From contig NZ_JACTAB010000001.1 of assembly GCF_014486695.1 (NCBI RefSeq), positions 186,001-250,000 of the forward strand: a stretch of DNA of 64,000 nt. The letters are read 5' to 3'. The stretch's first letter is position 1; every line of letters starts with the position of its first letter. Shown here one piece after another: positions 44,029 to 52,689 of the stretch. The notes under the pieces are model-generated. The model worked only from the letters and a program-made list of their open reading frames with translations, was not told the origin of the DNA and did no database searches. The stretch comes from Flavobacterium buctense (GTDB lineage: Bacteria > Bacteroidota > Bacteroidia > Flavobacteriales > Flavobacteriaceae). The position numbers and the translations under genes were made by a program.

Positions 44029-46788
44029 ATGTCAAAACCCACATTTCTTTACCAACTCGCACAGGAAATTCTAAAAAACCATTCTGATAACTTATTAGAC
44101 TTAGTGGTAATTTTGCCCAACAAAAGAGCCAAAGTGTTTTTATTGGAGGAATTAAAGAAATCTGTTGCCAATAATGCTTTTGCACCCGAAATCATCAGCA
44201 TTGAAGACTTCATCCAAGATGTCGCCGGCATTCGGTCAATTGATAATGTTGAATTGCTATTTGAATTCTATGACGTCTATCTTTCGGTTACCGATAAAGA
44301 CAAACAAGAGTCTTTCGAAACCTTTGCCAATTGGGCCAAAACATTACTTCAAGATTTCAATGAAATAGACCGCTATCTACTGGAACCCGATAAAGTTTTA
44401 AAATACCTTGAAAACATCAAGGAAATCGAACATTGGGCTGTTGATATTGAAAAGCGAACCGAACTCATAGAAAACTATCTGATCTTTTGGAAAAAGCTTC
44501 CCGAATATTATCAATCACTTTATGATTATCTACTCAACAAAGGTGTTGGTTACCAAGGTTTGATTTATCGCGAAGCCGTGGGGAATTTGGATCACTTTTC
44601 AGAAAACAATACTAACCAATTTATATTCGCAGGCTTCAACGCATTAAACCAAGCCGAAGAAAAAATCATCCAACATTTATTGGCCCTAGACAAAGCCAAA
44701 ATCTATTGGGATATCGACGAGACTTTGCTTCACGATTCCTTTCACGATGCGGGTTTGTTCCAAAGAAAATTCAAATCGGAATGGATTTATTACAAAACAC
44801 ATCCTTACGAATGGATTGTCAACGACTTTACGGAAACCAAAAACATCCACGTCATTGCGACATCAAAATCTATCGGTCAAGCCAAAATCACCGGAAGTAT
44901 TATTGAAAAACACATCGCCAAAAACGATTCTAATCTTCAGAATGTTGCTGTCGTTTTAGGCGAAGAAAATTTGTTGTTACCGGTTTTACATTCGTTACCC
45001 GATAGCGTAAATGCTTTGAACGTAACCATGGGATTTTCGAGTAAAAACAATCCCGCACAATTGCTGATTGCCAAATTGTTCAAGCTGCACTCCAATGCGC
45101 TGTCTAGGAATCCGAGCAGTTATGTGATGTACTACAAAGATGTGCTCGATGTTTTGACGCATCCGCTTATTGAACCTTATGTTTATGCCGGCGAATTGGT
45201 CAACCGAATCAACAAAAACAATTACACTTTTATTACCCATAAAAAGCTTGAAGAATTATATACTCAAGAGAATGCTTTGTTCGGAATGTTGTTCCGAAAA
45301 TGGGATACAAGCTCTGTAAATGTACTTGAAAATCTGTCTCAGATTCTACTCCAAATCAAAGCCAATCTGAGTTACGACAACGAAGATGAAAAAATCACCA
45401 ATGCCTTTGTCTATTCCGTCTTTAAAGTGATTAACAAAATGACCTCTTATTTTGGCCAACACCAAAACATTGACGACATCAAAACGCTGCACGCCATTTA
45501 CAAACAAGTGATTGACGTGGCTGAAGTTTCCTTTGAAGGCGAACCTTTAGACGGTCTGCAAATCATGGGTGTTTTAGAAAGCCGTGTGCTCGATTTTGAA
45601 ACCGTAATCATCACATCGGTTAATGAAGGTAAATTTCCTGCGGGAAAAAGCACCAATTCCTTTATTCCGTATGATGTGAAGCGAGAATTAGAGTTGCCCA
45701 CTTACAAAGAAAAAGATGCTATTTATACGTATCACTTCTACCATTTATTGCAACGTGCCAAAAACATTTATCTGATTTACAACGCCGACAGCGATGGATT
45801 TGATGCTGGAGAAAAAAGCCGGTTCATCACTCAGTTGGAAGTCGAAAAACAACCGAATCACAACTTAACCTTTCAATATTTTAATCCGAAGGTGCCGAAT
45901 ATTGCGCACCAACCGATAGTGGTTCCCAAAACAGAAAGTGTTTTAACACGCTTGCGCGAAATTGCCGAAAAGGGTTTTTCACCTTCGTCATTAACGACTT
46001 ATATCAGAAACCCGATTCAGTTTTATTTCCAACGCGTGTTGCGCATTTCCGAAACCGATGAAGTGGAAGAAAATATTGCAGTCAACACTTTGGGAACGAT
46101 AATTCACGGCGCTTTAGAAGCTTTATACAAACCATTTATCGGAAGGGTTTTAACGAAAGTTGATATCGAAAGTTGTTTCAAAAAAATAGATGACGAAGTG
46201 CTGACGCAATTCAAAGAAGTTTACAAAGAAGGTGAAATCAAAAAAGGCCGAAACCTATTGGCTTTTGAAGTAGCCAAACGCAATGTGTATAATTTCCTCA
46301 AGCTCGAATTAGAGTTGCTGGAAAAAGGAGATGAAGTGCAAATCATCGCTTTGGAACAAACCTTTGAAAGAACTTTGGAAGACGAACGCTTACCGTTTCC
46401 GGTATTAATCAAAGGAAATGTGGACCGAATTGAGCTTCGCAACGGCAAAATCAGAATCATTGATTACAAAACAGGTAAAGTGGAGCAAAAAAGTGTCACT
46501 TTAAAAGATTGGAACGGTTTAACCGAAGACATCAAGAACGATAAAATCATTCAGATTTTGGCGTATGCGTTTATGTTTGAAGAACAAGCCAAAGGTCGCG
46601 ACATTGAAGCCGGTATCATTTCATTTAAAAATTTAAAATCGGGGTTTTTACCGTTTAATTTCAAGCAAGATAAAGAAGTAGCGGAGGTTATTTCGCCTGA
46701 AATTATGGAAGCTTACTTAGAACAGATTGTGGTTTTACTACAGGCCATTTTCAATGTGGAAATGCCTTTTGAGGAGAAAATAAATTGA
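44029..46788 (+). CDS. AddB-like PD-(D/E)XK nuclease
   Basis: A 919-aa partner for the AddA-like protein. The N-terminal half is a degenerate helicase-like region (no Walker A; LPNKRAKVFLLEEL stands in its place; GLQIMGVLESRVLDFETVII and FPAGKSTNSFIP are recognisable AddB/RexB-type blocks). The C-terminal nuclease has SPSSLTTYIRNPIQFYFQR, IIHGALEALY (His), GNVDRIELRNGKIRIIDYKTG (catalytic Asp and Lys). The chain has only one cysteine (ESCFKK), so the four-cysteine iron-sulfur staple known in Bacillus AddB is missing. Starts 11 nt after the ompA terminator; promoter not seen. Confidence 0.88.
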   Translation: MSKPTFLYQLAQEILKNHSDNLLDLVVILPNKRAKVFLLEELKKSVANNAFAPEIISIEDFIQDVAGIRSIDNVELLFEFYDVYLSVTDKDKQESFETFANWAKTLLQDFNEIDRYLLEPDKVLKYLENIKEIEHWAVDIEKRTELIENYLIFWKKLPEYYQSLYDYLLNKGVGYQGLIYREAVGNLDHFSENNTNQFIFAGFNALNQAEEKIIQHLLALDKAKIYWDIDETLLHDSFHDAGLFQRKFKSEWIYYKTHPYEWIVNDFTETKNIHVIATSKSIGQAKITGSIIEKHIAKNDSNLQNVAVVLGEENLLLPVLHSLPDSVNALNVTMGFSSKNNPAQLLIAKLFKLHSNALSRNPSSYVMYYKDVLDVLTHPLIEPYVYAGELVNRINKNNYTFITHKKLEELYTQENALFGMLFRKWDTSSVNVLENLSQILLQIKANLSYDNEDEKITNAFVYSVFKVINKMTSYFGQHQNIDDIKTLHAIYKQVIDVAEVSFEGEPLDGLQIMGVLESRVLDFETVIITSVNEGKFPAGKSTNSFIPYDVKRELELPTYKEKDAIYTYHFYHLLQRAKNIYLIYNADSDGFDAGEKSRFITQLEVEKQPNHNLTFQYFNPKVPNIAHQPIVVPKTESVLTRLREIAEKGFSPSSLTTYIRNPIQFYFQRVLRISETDEVEENIAVNTLGTIIHGALEALYKPFIGRVLTKVDIESCFKKIDDEVLTQFKEVYKEGEIKKGRNLLAFEVAKRNVYNFLKLELELLEKGDEVQIIALEQTFERTLEDERLPFPVLIKGNVDRIELRNGKIRIIDYKTGKVEQKSVTLKDWNGLTEDIKNDKIIQILAYAFMFEEQAKGRDIEAGIISFKNLKSGFLPFNFKQDKEVAEVISPEIMEAYLEQIVVLLQAIFNVEMPFEEKIN

Positions 46789-46790
46789 TT

Positions 46791-46836
46791 TAACCGCAAA
46801 GGTCGCAAGGGTATTACGCGAAGAGCGCAAAGGTAT
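46791..46836. repeat. Interspersed 'ACCGCAAAGG' type repeat
   Basis: Degenerate repeated units (ACCGCAAAGGTCGCAAGG, then ACGCGAAGAGCGCAAAGG) fill the gap between two convergent genes. I recall similar strings between genes in many Flavobacteriaceae; copy number and role cannot be judged from this window. Confidence 0.45.
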
Positions 46837-47619
46837 TTATACCTTCTTCAAGAAATTCAACAACACTTTCAGCAATTCCTTTTCGTTTTCGATGTGGCTC
46901 ATGTGACCGTCGGGGAAAGTGGTGAGTTCGACTTTGGTGCCTTCAATTTGTTCCAAACTGTCTTCGTAAAGGAGTACGCCGTCTTTTTGGCCCAGAACCA
47001 ACTGCATCGGATAGGGCGCAAAATGGAGAATGACTTCGCGGTCTTTACGGATTTTCATACCTTCTAAGGCCGCAACGATACCTTGCAATGGTGTTTTTAG
47101 CGCTTGTTCTTTTACCTTTTCTATTTCATTGGCTAAGCGTTCGCGGTTGTCTTCAGCAAATAAATTGGCGATGGACATACTGACAAAGGCGCCATAATTT
47201 TGTTTGACACAGACAACAGCGCGGTCGCGATTGGTTTTACGCTCGTCACTATCTGCTCGAGAAGTGGAATTCAACAAGAACAAGCCTTTCATGTGATCGG
47301 GATACAATTCGGCGAAAGCCAAAGCCACATAACCACCCATAGAATGACCAACGAGAACTACTTTCCTGATTTTTAAATGCAAGAAAAGCGAAAACAGCAT
47401 ATCGGCGTGGTCTTCCATTGCGTGAACATAACCGAGACATTCGGTATCGCCGTGGCCTAACAAATCAACGGTAACGACGCGGTGCTTCTTAGCCAGTTCA
47501 GGCACGAAAGCGTTCCACATCGTTTTGTTTTCTAGAAAACCGTGCAATAACACCACAGCGGTTCCTTTACCTTCGTCGGTAAAAGAGATTTTAGTGTTTT
47601 TATAGGTAATGGTTTTCAT
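46837..47619 (-). CDS. Alpha/beta-fold hydrolase
   Basis: A 260-aa serine hydrolase. Oxyanion strand VVLLHGFLENKTMW, nucleophile elbow VGHSMGGYVA (Ser), the acid near LGQKDGVLLYEDS and the His in FPDGHMSHIEN complete the triad. No signal peptide; cytosolic. The substrate is unknown; esterases, lactonases and MhpC/MenH-like enzymes share this pattern. Monocistronic; upstream 47620-47783 holds the pepP-like gene's terminator, an ATTAAGCTTAAT palindrome at 47673 and degenerate TTAA-rich repeats, but no clear promoter. Confidence 0.9.
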   Translation of the reverse strand: MKTITYKNTKISFTDEGKGTAVVLLHGFLENKTMWNAFVPELAKKHRVVTVDLLGHGDTECLGYVHAMEDHADMLFSLFLHLKIRKVVLVGHSMGGYVALAFAELYPDHMKGLFLLNSTSRADSDERKTNRDRAVVCVKQNYGAFVSMSIANLFAEDNRERLANEIEKVKEQALKTPLQGIVAALEGMKIRKDREVILHFAPYPMQLVLGQKDGVLLYEDSLEQIEGTKVELTTFPDGHMSHIENEKELLKVLLNFLKKV

Positions 47620-47727
47620 AGATGCAAAAATAGATTTTTACCAGTAAGAAGTTAAGTTTTTCCCTAAGAATAATTAAGCTTAATGAAATTCTTAATTACT
47701 CTTAACTCCTTAATGTTAAAAAGTAAA

Positions 47728-47751
47728 ACGACCCACTTTCGTGAGCCGTCT
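47728..47751 (-). terminator. Terminator after the M24 peptidase gene
   Basis: Minus strand: a 10-bp stem with a GAAA loop (GACGGCTCAC with GTGGGTCGTT, three G-U pairs), followed by TTTAC and Ts. Lies 33 nt past the stop. Confidence 0.65.
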
Positions 47752-47783
47752 TATCCCTTATTTCATTTTCCTTATCCCTTTAA

Positions 47784-49076
47784 TTAGGAATTCATCAAAC
47801 TCTCAATTTCCTCCACTTCAATCGGGATATTTCTCATTAGGTTGAATGGTTCTCCTTTTTCCTGAATCACCACATCATCTTCGAGACGGATTCCGAAACC
47901 TTCTGCCGGAATGTAGATTCCGGGTTCAACAGTAAAGACCATATTGGCTTGCATTGGCTCATGCAGTAAACCGTAATCGTGGGTGTCTAATCCCATATGA
48001 TGTGAAGTTCCGTGCATGAAATATTTTTTATAGGCCGGCCAATCGGGGTTTTCGTTTTGGACATCGGCTTTGTCGATTAGGCCTAAGCCTAACAATTCCG
48101 AGGTCATGATTTTGCCCACCTCAACGTGGTATTGTTTCCAGTAATTTCCGGGCACCAACATTTTGGTGGCTTCGTTTTTCACGCGCAACACGGCATTGTA
48201 AACTGCTTTTTGTCGGTCATTAAATTTTCCCGAAACCGGAATCGTTCTGGTCATGTCGCTGGAATAGTTGGCATATTCGGCACCAACATCCAACAGCAAT
48301 AAATCGCCGGCTTTGCATTGTTGGTTGTTTTCAATGTAATGCAACACATTGGCATTGTTTCCCGAAGCGATGATTGGAGTGTAAGCGAACCCTTTGGAAC
48401 GGTTGATTAGGAATTCGTGGGCGAACTCGGCTTCGATTTCGTATTCCATTACATTTGGCTTAGTGAAATTCAAGACTCTGCGGAATCCTTTTTCGGTGAT
48501 GTCACAGGCCTTTTGGATTAAATCCAACTCTTCGCTTTCTTTTACCGAACGCAATCTTTGTAGAATTGGGTTTGATTTTTCGACTTTGTGCGCCGGATAG
48601 TTTTCTTTCCACCATTTGACAAAACGCGCTTCACGGGTTTCGGTTTCGATGGTCGCACGGTAATGTTCATTGGTGTTGATGTACATCGTTTCGGCATACG
48701 TCATCACTTCTTTCAAAGTCTTGTGGAAATCCTGTAACCAAATCACCGATTTGATGCCTGATACTTCGAATGCTCTGTCTTTGGTAAGCTTCTCGCCTTC
48801 CCAAATGGCAATGTGTTCGTTGGTTTCTTTTAAGAATAAAATTTGTTTCAAATGCTCATACGGTGCATTCGGATAAAGCAACAAGATGCTCTCTTCTTGG
48901 TCGACACCTGATAAGTAAAAAATATCACGGTGCTGTGCAAAAGGCAAAGTGCTGTCGGCCGAAACCGGATAAATATCATTGGAATTGAAAACCGCTACAC
49001 TGTTGGGTTTCATTTGTGCGGTGAATTTGGCTCTGTTTTTTACGAACAAATCGCGGTCTATTGGATGGTATTTCAT
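47784..49076 (-). CDS. pepP: Xaa-Pro aminopeptidase (M24B)
   Basis: Removes the N-terminal residue from peptides with proline in second position. The 430-aa protein has the creatinase-type N-domain and a pita-bread catalytic domain with dinuclear metal ligands: two Asp in LLLDVGAEYANYSSDMTRT, His in MHGTSHHMGLDTHD, Glu in FTVEPGIYIP and Glu in IRLEDDVV. Cytosolic, no signal. A repeat-rich 5' gap (49079-49123) separates it from the Crp-family gene, in the same direction. Confidence 0.94.
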   Translation of the reverse strand: MKYHPIDRDLFVKNRAKFTAQMKPNSVAVFNSNDIYPVSADSTLPFAQHRDIFYLSGVDQEESILLLYPNAPYEHLKQILFLKETNEHIAIWEGEKLTKDRAFEVSGIKSVIWLQDFHKTLKEVMTYAETMYINTNEHYRATIETETREARFVKWWKENYPAHKVEKSNPILQRLRSVKESEELDLIQKACDITEKGFRRVLNFTKPNVMEYEIEAEFAHEFLINRSKGFAYTPIIASGNNANVLHYIENNQQCKAGDLLLLDVGAEYANYSSDMTRTIPVSGKFNDRQKAVYNAVLRVKNEATKMLVPGNYWKQYHVEVGKIMTSELLGLGLIDKADVQNENPDWPAYKKYFMHGTSHHMGLDTHDYGLLHEPMQANMVFTVEPGIYIPAEGFGIRLEDDVVIQEKGEPFNLMRNIPIEVEEIESLMNS

Positions 49077-49078
49077 TT

Positions 49079-49123
49079 TTAGACTATGTTAGATTATTAG
49101 ATTGTTAGACTTATTGGATTTAG
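49079..49123. repeat. Degenerate octamer tandem repeat upstream of pepP
   Basis: About five consecutive 8-nt units of the type TTAGATTA, TTAGATTG, TTAGACTT, ATTGGATT. They would lie in the pepP 5' leader if the CAAAATTA box at 49129 (minus strand TAATTTTG) is its -7 element. Length could vary by slippage. Confidence 0.5.
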
Positions 49124-49128
49124 TTTAC

Positions 49129-49136
49129 CAAAATTA
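49129..49136 (-). promoter_or_regulatory. Possible -7 element of pepP
   Basis: Minus-strand TAATTTTG fits TAnnTTTG but the spacing to a TTG is about 26 nt. Confidence 0.3.
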
Positions 49137-49181
49137 CGGATTAGTCCAAAGCGAATAGTAGCCAAATGGCGTTATTTTTTA

Positions 49182-49778
49182 TCACCCAATATTTTTCCGG
49201 ATGCGGCTCATGTGTCGATTGGAGATGCCGAGGAAAGACGCCAAGTAATGCAATGGCACTTCTTGTAAAAGTTTGGGTTCGGTGGCTAATAGTTTTTTAT
49301 AGCGTTCTTCGGGAGTTAATGTCAGTAAATCAATGCGGTAATCGTCAATCAGCATGATTTGTCTTTCGATTAAGTTGTGGTAAAACTGTTGGAACGCTTC
49401 GTTATTGGCTAACAAATCCTTGAAACTATCCAAATCAATCACCCAAAGTTGGCAGTCAACTAGTGCTTTAATACTTTTTCGGGAAGGTATTTTATTTAGA
49501 AAGCTGTTTAAAGACGAAGTAACCGAATTGCGCAAGGCTAAATAGGTGGTTTTTTCTTCGGCCTCGACTAAAATGGCGTGTTGCAAAATGCCGCTTTCGA
49601 CATAACAGAAATAGGGACAAACTTGGTTTTCATCGACTAAAAGTTGGTTCTTTTTTAAAGTCAAAACCTTGAAACGATTGGCTATTTCGGGAAGCTGTTG
49701 TTCCAAATGATTGTCAGCATCATTAATAAAATGATGCAGATACTCCAAAAAAGCCGTACTGTCGATTAGTGTTTTCAT
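49182..49778 (-). CDS. Crp/Fnr-family transcriptional regulator
   Basis: A 198-aa regulator: an N-terminal cyclic-nucleotide-binding-like jelly roll (NRFKVLTLKKNQLLVDENQV to FCYVESGILQHAIL) joined to a C-terminal winged helix (LTPEERYKKLLATEPKLLQ, then VPLHYLASFLGISNRHMSRIRK). The cAMP-phosphate-cassette residues are not clearly conserved, so the ligand is unknown, and there are no Fnr-type cysteines. The frame is open to 49817, but ATG at 49778 (MKTLIDSTAFLEYLHHF) is the normal start. Divergent from the ChaN gene (88 bp apart); it may control it. Confidence 0.9.
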   Translation of the reverse strand: MKTLIDSTAFLEYLHHFINDADNHLEQQLPEIANRFKVLTLKKNQLLVDENQVCPYFCYVESGILQHAILVEAEEKTTYLALRNSVTSSLNSFLNKIPSRKSIKALVDCQLWVIDLDSFKDLLANNEAFQQFYHNLIERQIMLIDDYRIDLLTLTPEERYKKLLATEPKLLQEVPLHYLASFLGISNRHMSRIRKNIG

Positions 49779-49793
49779 GAATAAAGTGCAGTA

Positions 49794-49801
49794 CAAAAAT
49801 A
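49794..49801 (-). promoter_or_regulatory. Possible -7 element of the Crp/Fnr gene
   Basis: Minus-strand TATTTTTG matches TAnnTTTG, 16 nt upstream of the chosen ATG, which also supports that start over 49817. Confidence 0.45.
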
Positions 49802-49865
49802 TTCTTTTTTGGGTCACATTTTTTTATTCGCTCATTAATGAATAATTTTAAACAAAATTAATCTC

Positions 49866-50717
49866 ATGAAAAAGGTCTCATTTCTCCTCGCATTATTGGT
49901 TTGTTTTGGTTTATCGGCGCAAGACAAAAAAGCTTACCAACTTTTTGATAAAAAAGGTAAAAAAGTAACCTACGAAAAACTGCTCAAAGCCGCTGAAAAA
50001 GCGCAAGTGGTTTTGTTTGGCGAATACCATAACAATTCGGTGGTGCATTGGTTACAATTGGAACTCACGAAAGATTTAGCCGAAAAAAAACCATTAGTTC
50101 TTGGTGCAGAAATGCTTGAAGCCGATAATCAAAAACAGTTGGACCAATACTTGAAAGGAGAAATCAACCAAAAACAATTGGATACTACTGCGCGACTTTG
50201 GCCCAATTACAAAACCGATTACAAACCCTTAGTTGATTTTGCTAAAGAAAATAAGTTGCCTTTTATCGCTACCAATATTCCCAGAAGATACGCGTCTATG
50301 GTTTCCAAAAAAGGATTTGAAGCTTTGGAAACTTTGACATCAGAAGAAAAATCATGGATTGCTCCATTGCCTATTGCTTATGACGAAAATTTACCGGGTT
50401 ATGTCAATATGATGAAAATGATGGGTGATCATACGAGCCCAAATATGCCAAAAGCGCAAGCCAGTAAAGATGCTACGATGGCTTATTTTATTCAAAAGAA
50501 TTTAAAACCGGATTCGATTTTCATTCATTACAACGGCACTTATCATTCCGATAACTTTGAAGGAATCAGTTGGTATCTGAATAGAAATGAGCCTAATCTG
50601 AAAATAATCACTATTGCGACAATAGAACAAGAAGATTTAGAAAAAATATTGCCAGAAGAATACAATAAAGCAGACTATATTCTCGTTATAGATGAAGATG
50701 TAACAAAAACGCATTAA
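49866..50717 (+). CDS. ChaN-like haem-binding protein
   Basis: A 283-aa exported protein of the ChaN/EreA-like iron-regulated family. Signal peptide MKKVSFLLALLVCFGLSAQ, then FGEYHNNSVVHWLQLELTKDL with the conserved Glu-Tyr-His, GAEMLEADNQ and a final block FIHYNGTYHSDNFEGISWYL. Campylobacter ChaN binds a pair of stacked haems; a role in haem or iron handling is inferred. The last residue of the signal region is not a Cys, so it is probably a soluble periplasmic protein. Divergent from the Crp/Fnr-type regulator. Confidence 0.88.
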   Translation: MKKVSFLLALLVCFGLSAQDKKAYQLFDKKGKKVTYEKLLKAAEKAQVVLFGEYHNNSVVHWLQLELTKDLAEKKPLVLGAEMLEADNQKQLDQYLKGEINQKQLDTTARLWPNYKTDYKPLVDFAKENKLPFIATNIPRRYASMVSKKGFEALETLTSEEKSWIAPLPIAYDENLPGYVNMMKMMGDHTSPNMPKAQASKDATMAYFIQKNLKPDSIFIHYNGTYHSDNFEGISWYLNRNEPNLKIITIATIEQEDLEKILPEEYNKADYILVIDEDVTKTH

Positions 50718-50800
50718 CAACGTCTTAACACTATCAATCAAAATCAATCACCCAAAGCGTTATCAAATTATTTGGAACATAGCGGAAAAATCAAAATCAA

Positions 50801-51670
50801 ATGAAAAAAGTTTATATTCTTCTAATCTTCTTTATCGCAGCGCTGCCATTTTTTTCATGCAGTAGCGATAGTGCGCCGGAAGAACCAATGTTAATTATCA
50901 AATTCCAATTTGATGAAAATCAGGCGCGCCTTAATAATTTAGGGCAACCTTCAATCGTTGCCTCAGGAAATGCGGCACAATCACCAATCTTCAATACAAT
51001 ATCGGCTCATTATATGGAATTGGCACCGAATGCCTTTACGCAAATTGGTCAAGGAACTGTGATTTATCATGCTCCGGAAACTAATTTAGGCGGTGCTTCG
51101 GCCATCGATTTTGATCAATCTAAAATAGTGTCTGAAGGTGAAACATTCTTGAAAATCCCTTTGAGTCAAGTAACTTCGGGCAGTTATGAATGGATGCGTG
51201 TTTCTTTGTCGTATCAGAATTACCAAATTAACATTCGCCACCAAAATGTAGATTACACCGGAACTTTAGCCAGTTTTGTGGGATTTAATACTTATGTTAG
51301 CGAATTTAATATTGGCAACAACATTTTTCAAGTGAATGGCAACAGAGCTCAAGGATATTGGGCCTTTGGATTGAATAATCAACCTTATTCTGCTTCGGGC
51401 CAAGCTCCGGCAAATGCCACTACCGTTCCAAATCCGATTGCCACAACTTCTCCAATTCCACAAGGATCTTGTGTAGTCACCGGAAAGTTTGCCTCCAATT
51501 TGGTCATCAATGGAAATGAAACAGATGACATTGAAATTAAACTTTCACTATCGATTAACAACAGCTTTGAGTGGCAGGAAGTCAATGCCGACGGAAAATT
51601 TGAACCTTCGATTGGTGAAAATGTAGTCGACATGGGATTAAGAGGTTTGATTCCGAGTTATGTTCGATAG
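50801..51670 (+). CDS. Lipoprotein of unknown function
   Basis: A 289-aa lipoprotein: signal MKKVYILLIFFIAALPFFSC with Cys20 as the lipid anchor, followed by SSDSAPEEP, an acidic stretch of the kind known as a surface-export signal in Bacteroidota. The mature part is all-beta with many Asn/Gln and aromatic residues; I do not recognise the family. The 83-nt gap from the ChaN gene has no terminator, so cotranscription is possible. The C-terminal DMGLRGLIPSYVR is not a Por sorting motif. Confidence 0.75.
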   Translation: MKKVYILLIFFIAALPFFSCSSDSAPEEPMLIIKFQFDENQARLNNLGQPSIVASGNAAQSPIFNTISAHYMELAPNAFTQIGQGTVIYHAPETNLGGASAIDFDQSKIVSEGETFLKIPLSQVTSGSYEWMRVSLSYQNYQINIRHQNVDYTGTLASFVGFNTYVSEFNIGNNIFQVNGNRAQGYWAFGLNNQPYSASGQAPANATTVPNPIATTSPIPQGSCVVTGKFASNLVINGNETDDIEIKLSLSINNSFEWQEVNADGKFEPSIGENVVDMGLRGLIPSYVR

Positions 51671-51769
51671 TTTTGTTTAAGTTTTTAACCTAAAAAAAGC
51701 CGTTTAAACAGTTGAAAATCAACAAGTGTTAAACTCACTTTAAATTCATTATAAATTAGAACGAAAAGG

Positions 51770-51800
51770 TTGTAGTTAATACCAAATAGGTGTATTTTTG
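51770..51800 (+). promoter_or_regulatory. sdhCAB promoter (TTG-N20-TATTTTTG)
   Basis: TTG at 51770-51772, a 20-nt spacer and TATTTTTG at 51793-51800; the ATG of sdhC follows 31 nt later. It makes the earlier in-frame start at 51790 improbable. Confidence 0.65.
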
Positions 51801-51831
51801 TGTGATTTTTTTAAACAAACTATACACAATT

Positions 51832-52671
51832 ATGGCGAAATCTGCACTTTTAAAGTCATCCCTAGCAAAAAAATACTGGATGGCTCTTACAGGTTTATTT
51901 TTATGCTTGTTTTTAGCGGGTCACTTAGCGGGAAATCTTCAATTAATTTTTAGCGATGCATCAGCCTTCAACAAGTATGCGTTGTTTATGACCTCTAATC
52001 CGGCGGTAAAACTTCTATCTTATCTAACTTACATTTCAATTCTTTTCCATGCAGTCGATGGATTTTTATTGACGTATCAAAACGTGAAAGCAAGGCCAAT
52101 TGGCTATGCTAAAAACAATCCTTCCAAAAACAGTAGTTTTTCTTCGAGAAACATGGCGGTTTTAGGAACATTGATTTTGGTTTTTATCGTTACTCACATG
52201 GTTAACTTTTGGGCCGTAATGCATTTTGATGAAAAAATGCCTTTGCAAACCATTAGTGTTAACCAAATGGGAGCCAAAATAGATTATTACATCACAACAG
52301 ATACCGGAAAGTTTTTCCCGACTGATTCTTTGCAATTAAACCAAATGGGCATAGAAATCAGAAACAGAACAGAGTTTTACAACAAAGAAGCCAATGTAAT
52401 AATGGGTGAAGGCTACAAGGACTTACACAAAATTACGGTGGCCTTCTTTAAAGATGCTAAAACCGGATTGATAGCTACGATAGCCTATGTATTGGCGATG
52501 TTTGTTTTGGCTTTCCATTTGCTTCACGGTTTCCAAAGTGCTTTCCAATCACTTGGTTTAAACAATCCTAAGTATACGCCGGCCATCAAAGGCTTCGGAA
52601 AAGCATTTGCCATTATAGTGCCGCTATTATTTGCTGCTATTCCGGTTTACATTCACTTTTTTCTAAAATAA
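51832..52671 (+). CDS. sdhC: Succinate dehydrogenase cytochrome b subunit (type B)
   Basis: Membrane anchor of complex II, 279 aa, with five hydrophobic helices, as in the fused diheme b558 type that replaces separate SdhC and SdhD. Likely haem-ligand histidines are in LAGHLAGNL, ILFHAVDGF, VTHMVNFWAVMH and FHLLHGFQSA. It passes electrons between the sdhAB peripheral arm and menaquinone, probably across the membrane. The frame starts earlier on paper (51790), but MAKSALLKSSLAKKYWMALTG is the family N-terminus. First gene of a three-gene operon; sdhA begins 18 nt after its stop. Confidence 0.94.
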   Translation: MAKSALLKSSLAKKYWMALTGLFLCLFLAGHLAGNLQLIFSDASAFNKYALFMTSNPAVKLLSYLTYISILFHAVDGFLLTYQNVKARPIGYAKNNPSKNSSFSSRNMAVLGTLILVFIVTHMVNFWAVMHFDEKMPLQTISVNQMGAKIDYYITTDTGKFFPTDSLQLNQMGIEIRNRTEFYNKEANVIMGEGYKDLHKITVAFFKDAKTGLIATIAYVLAMFVLAFHLLHGFQSAFQSLGLNNPKYTPAIKGFGKAFAIIVPLLFAAIPVYIHFFLK

Positions 52672-52689
52672 TCAACATCAGTATACATC

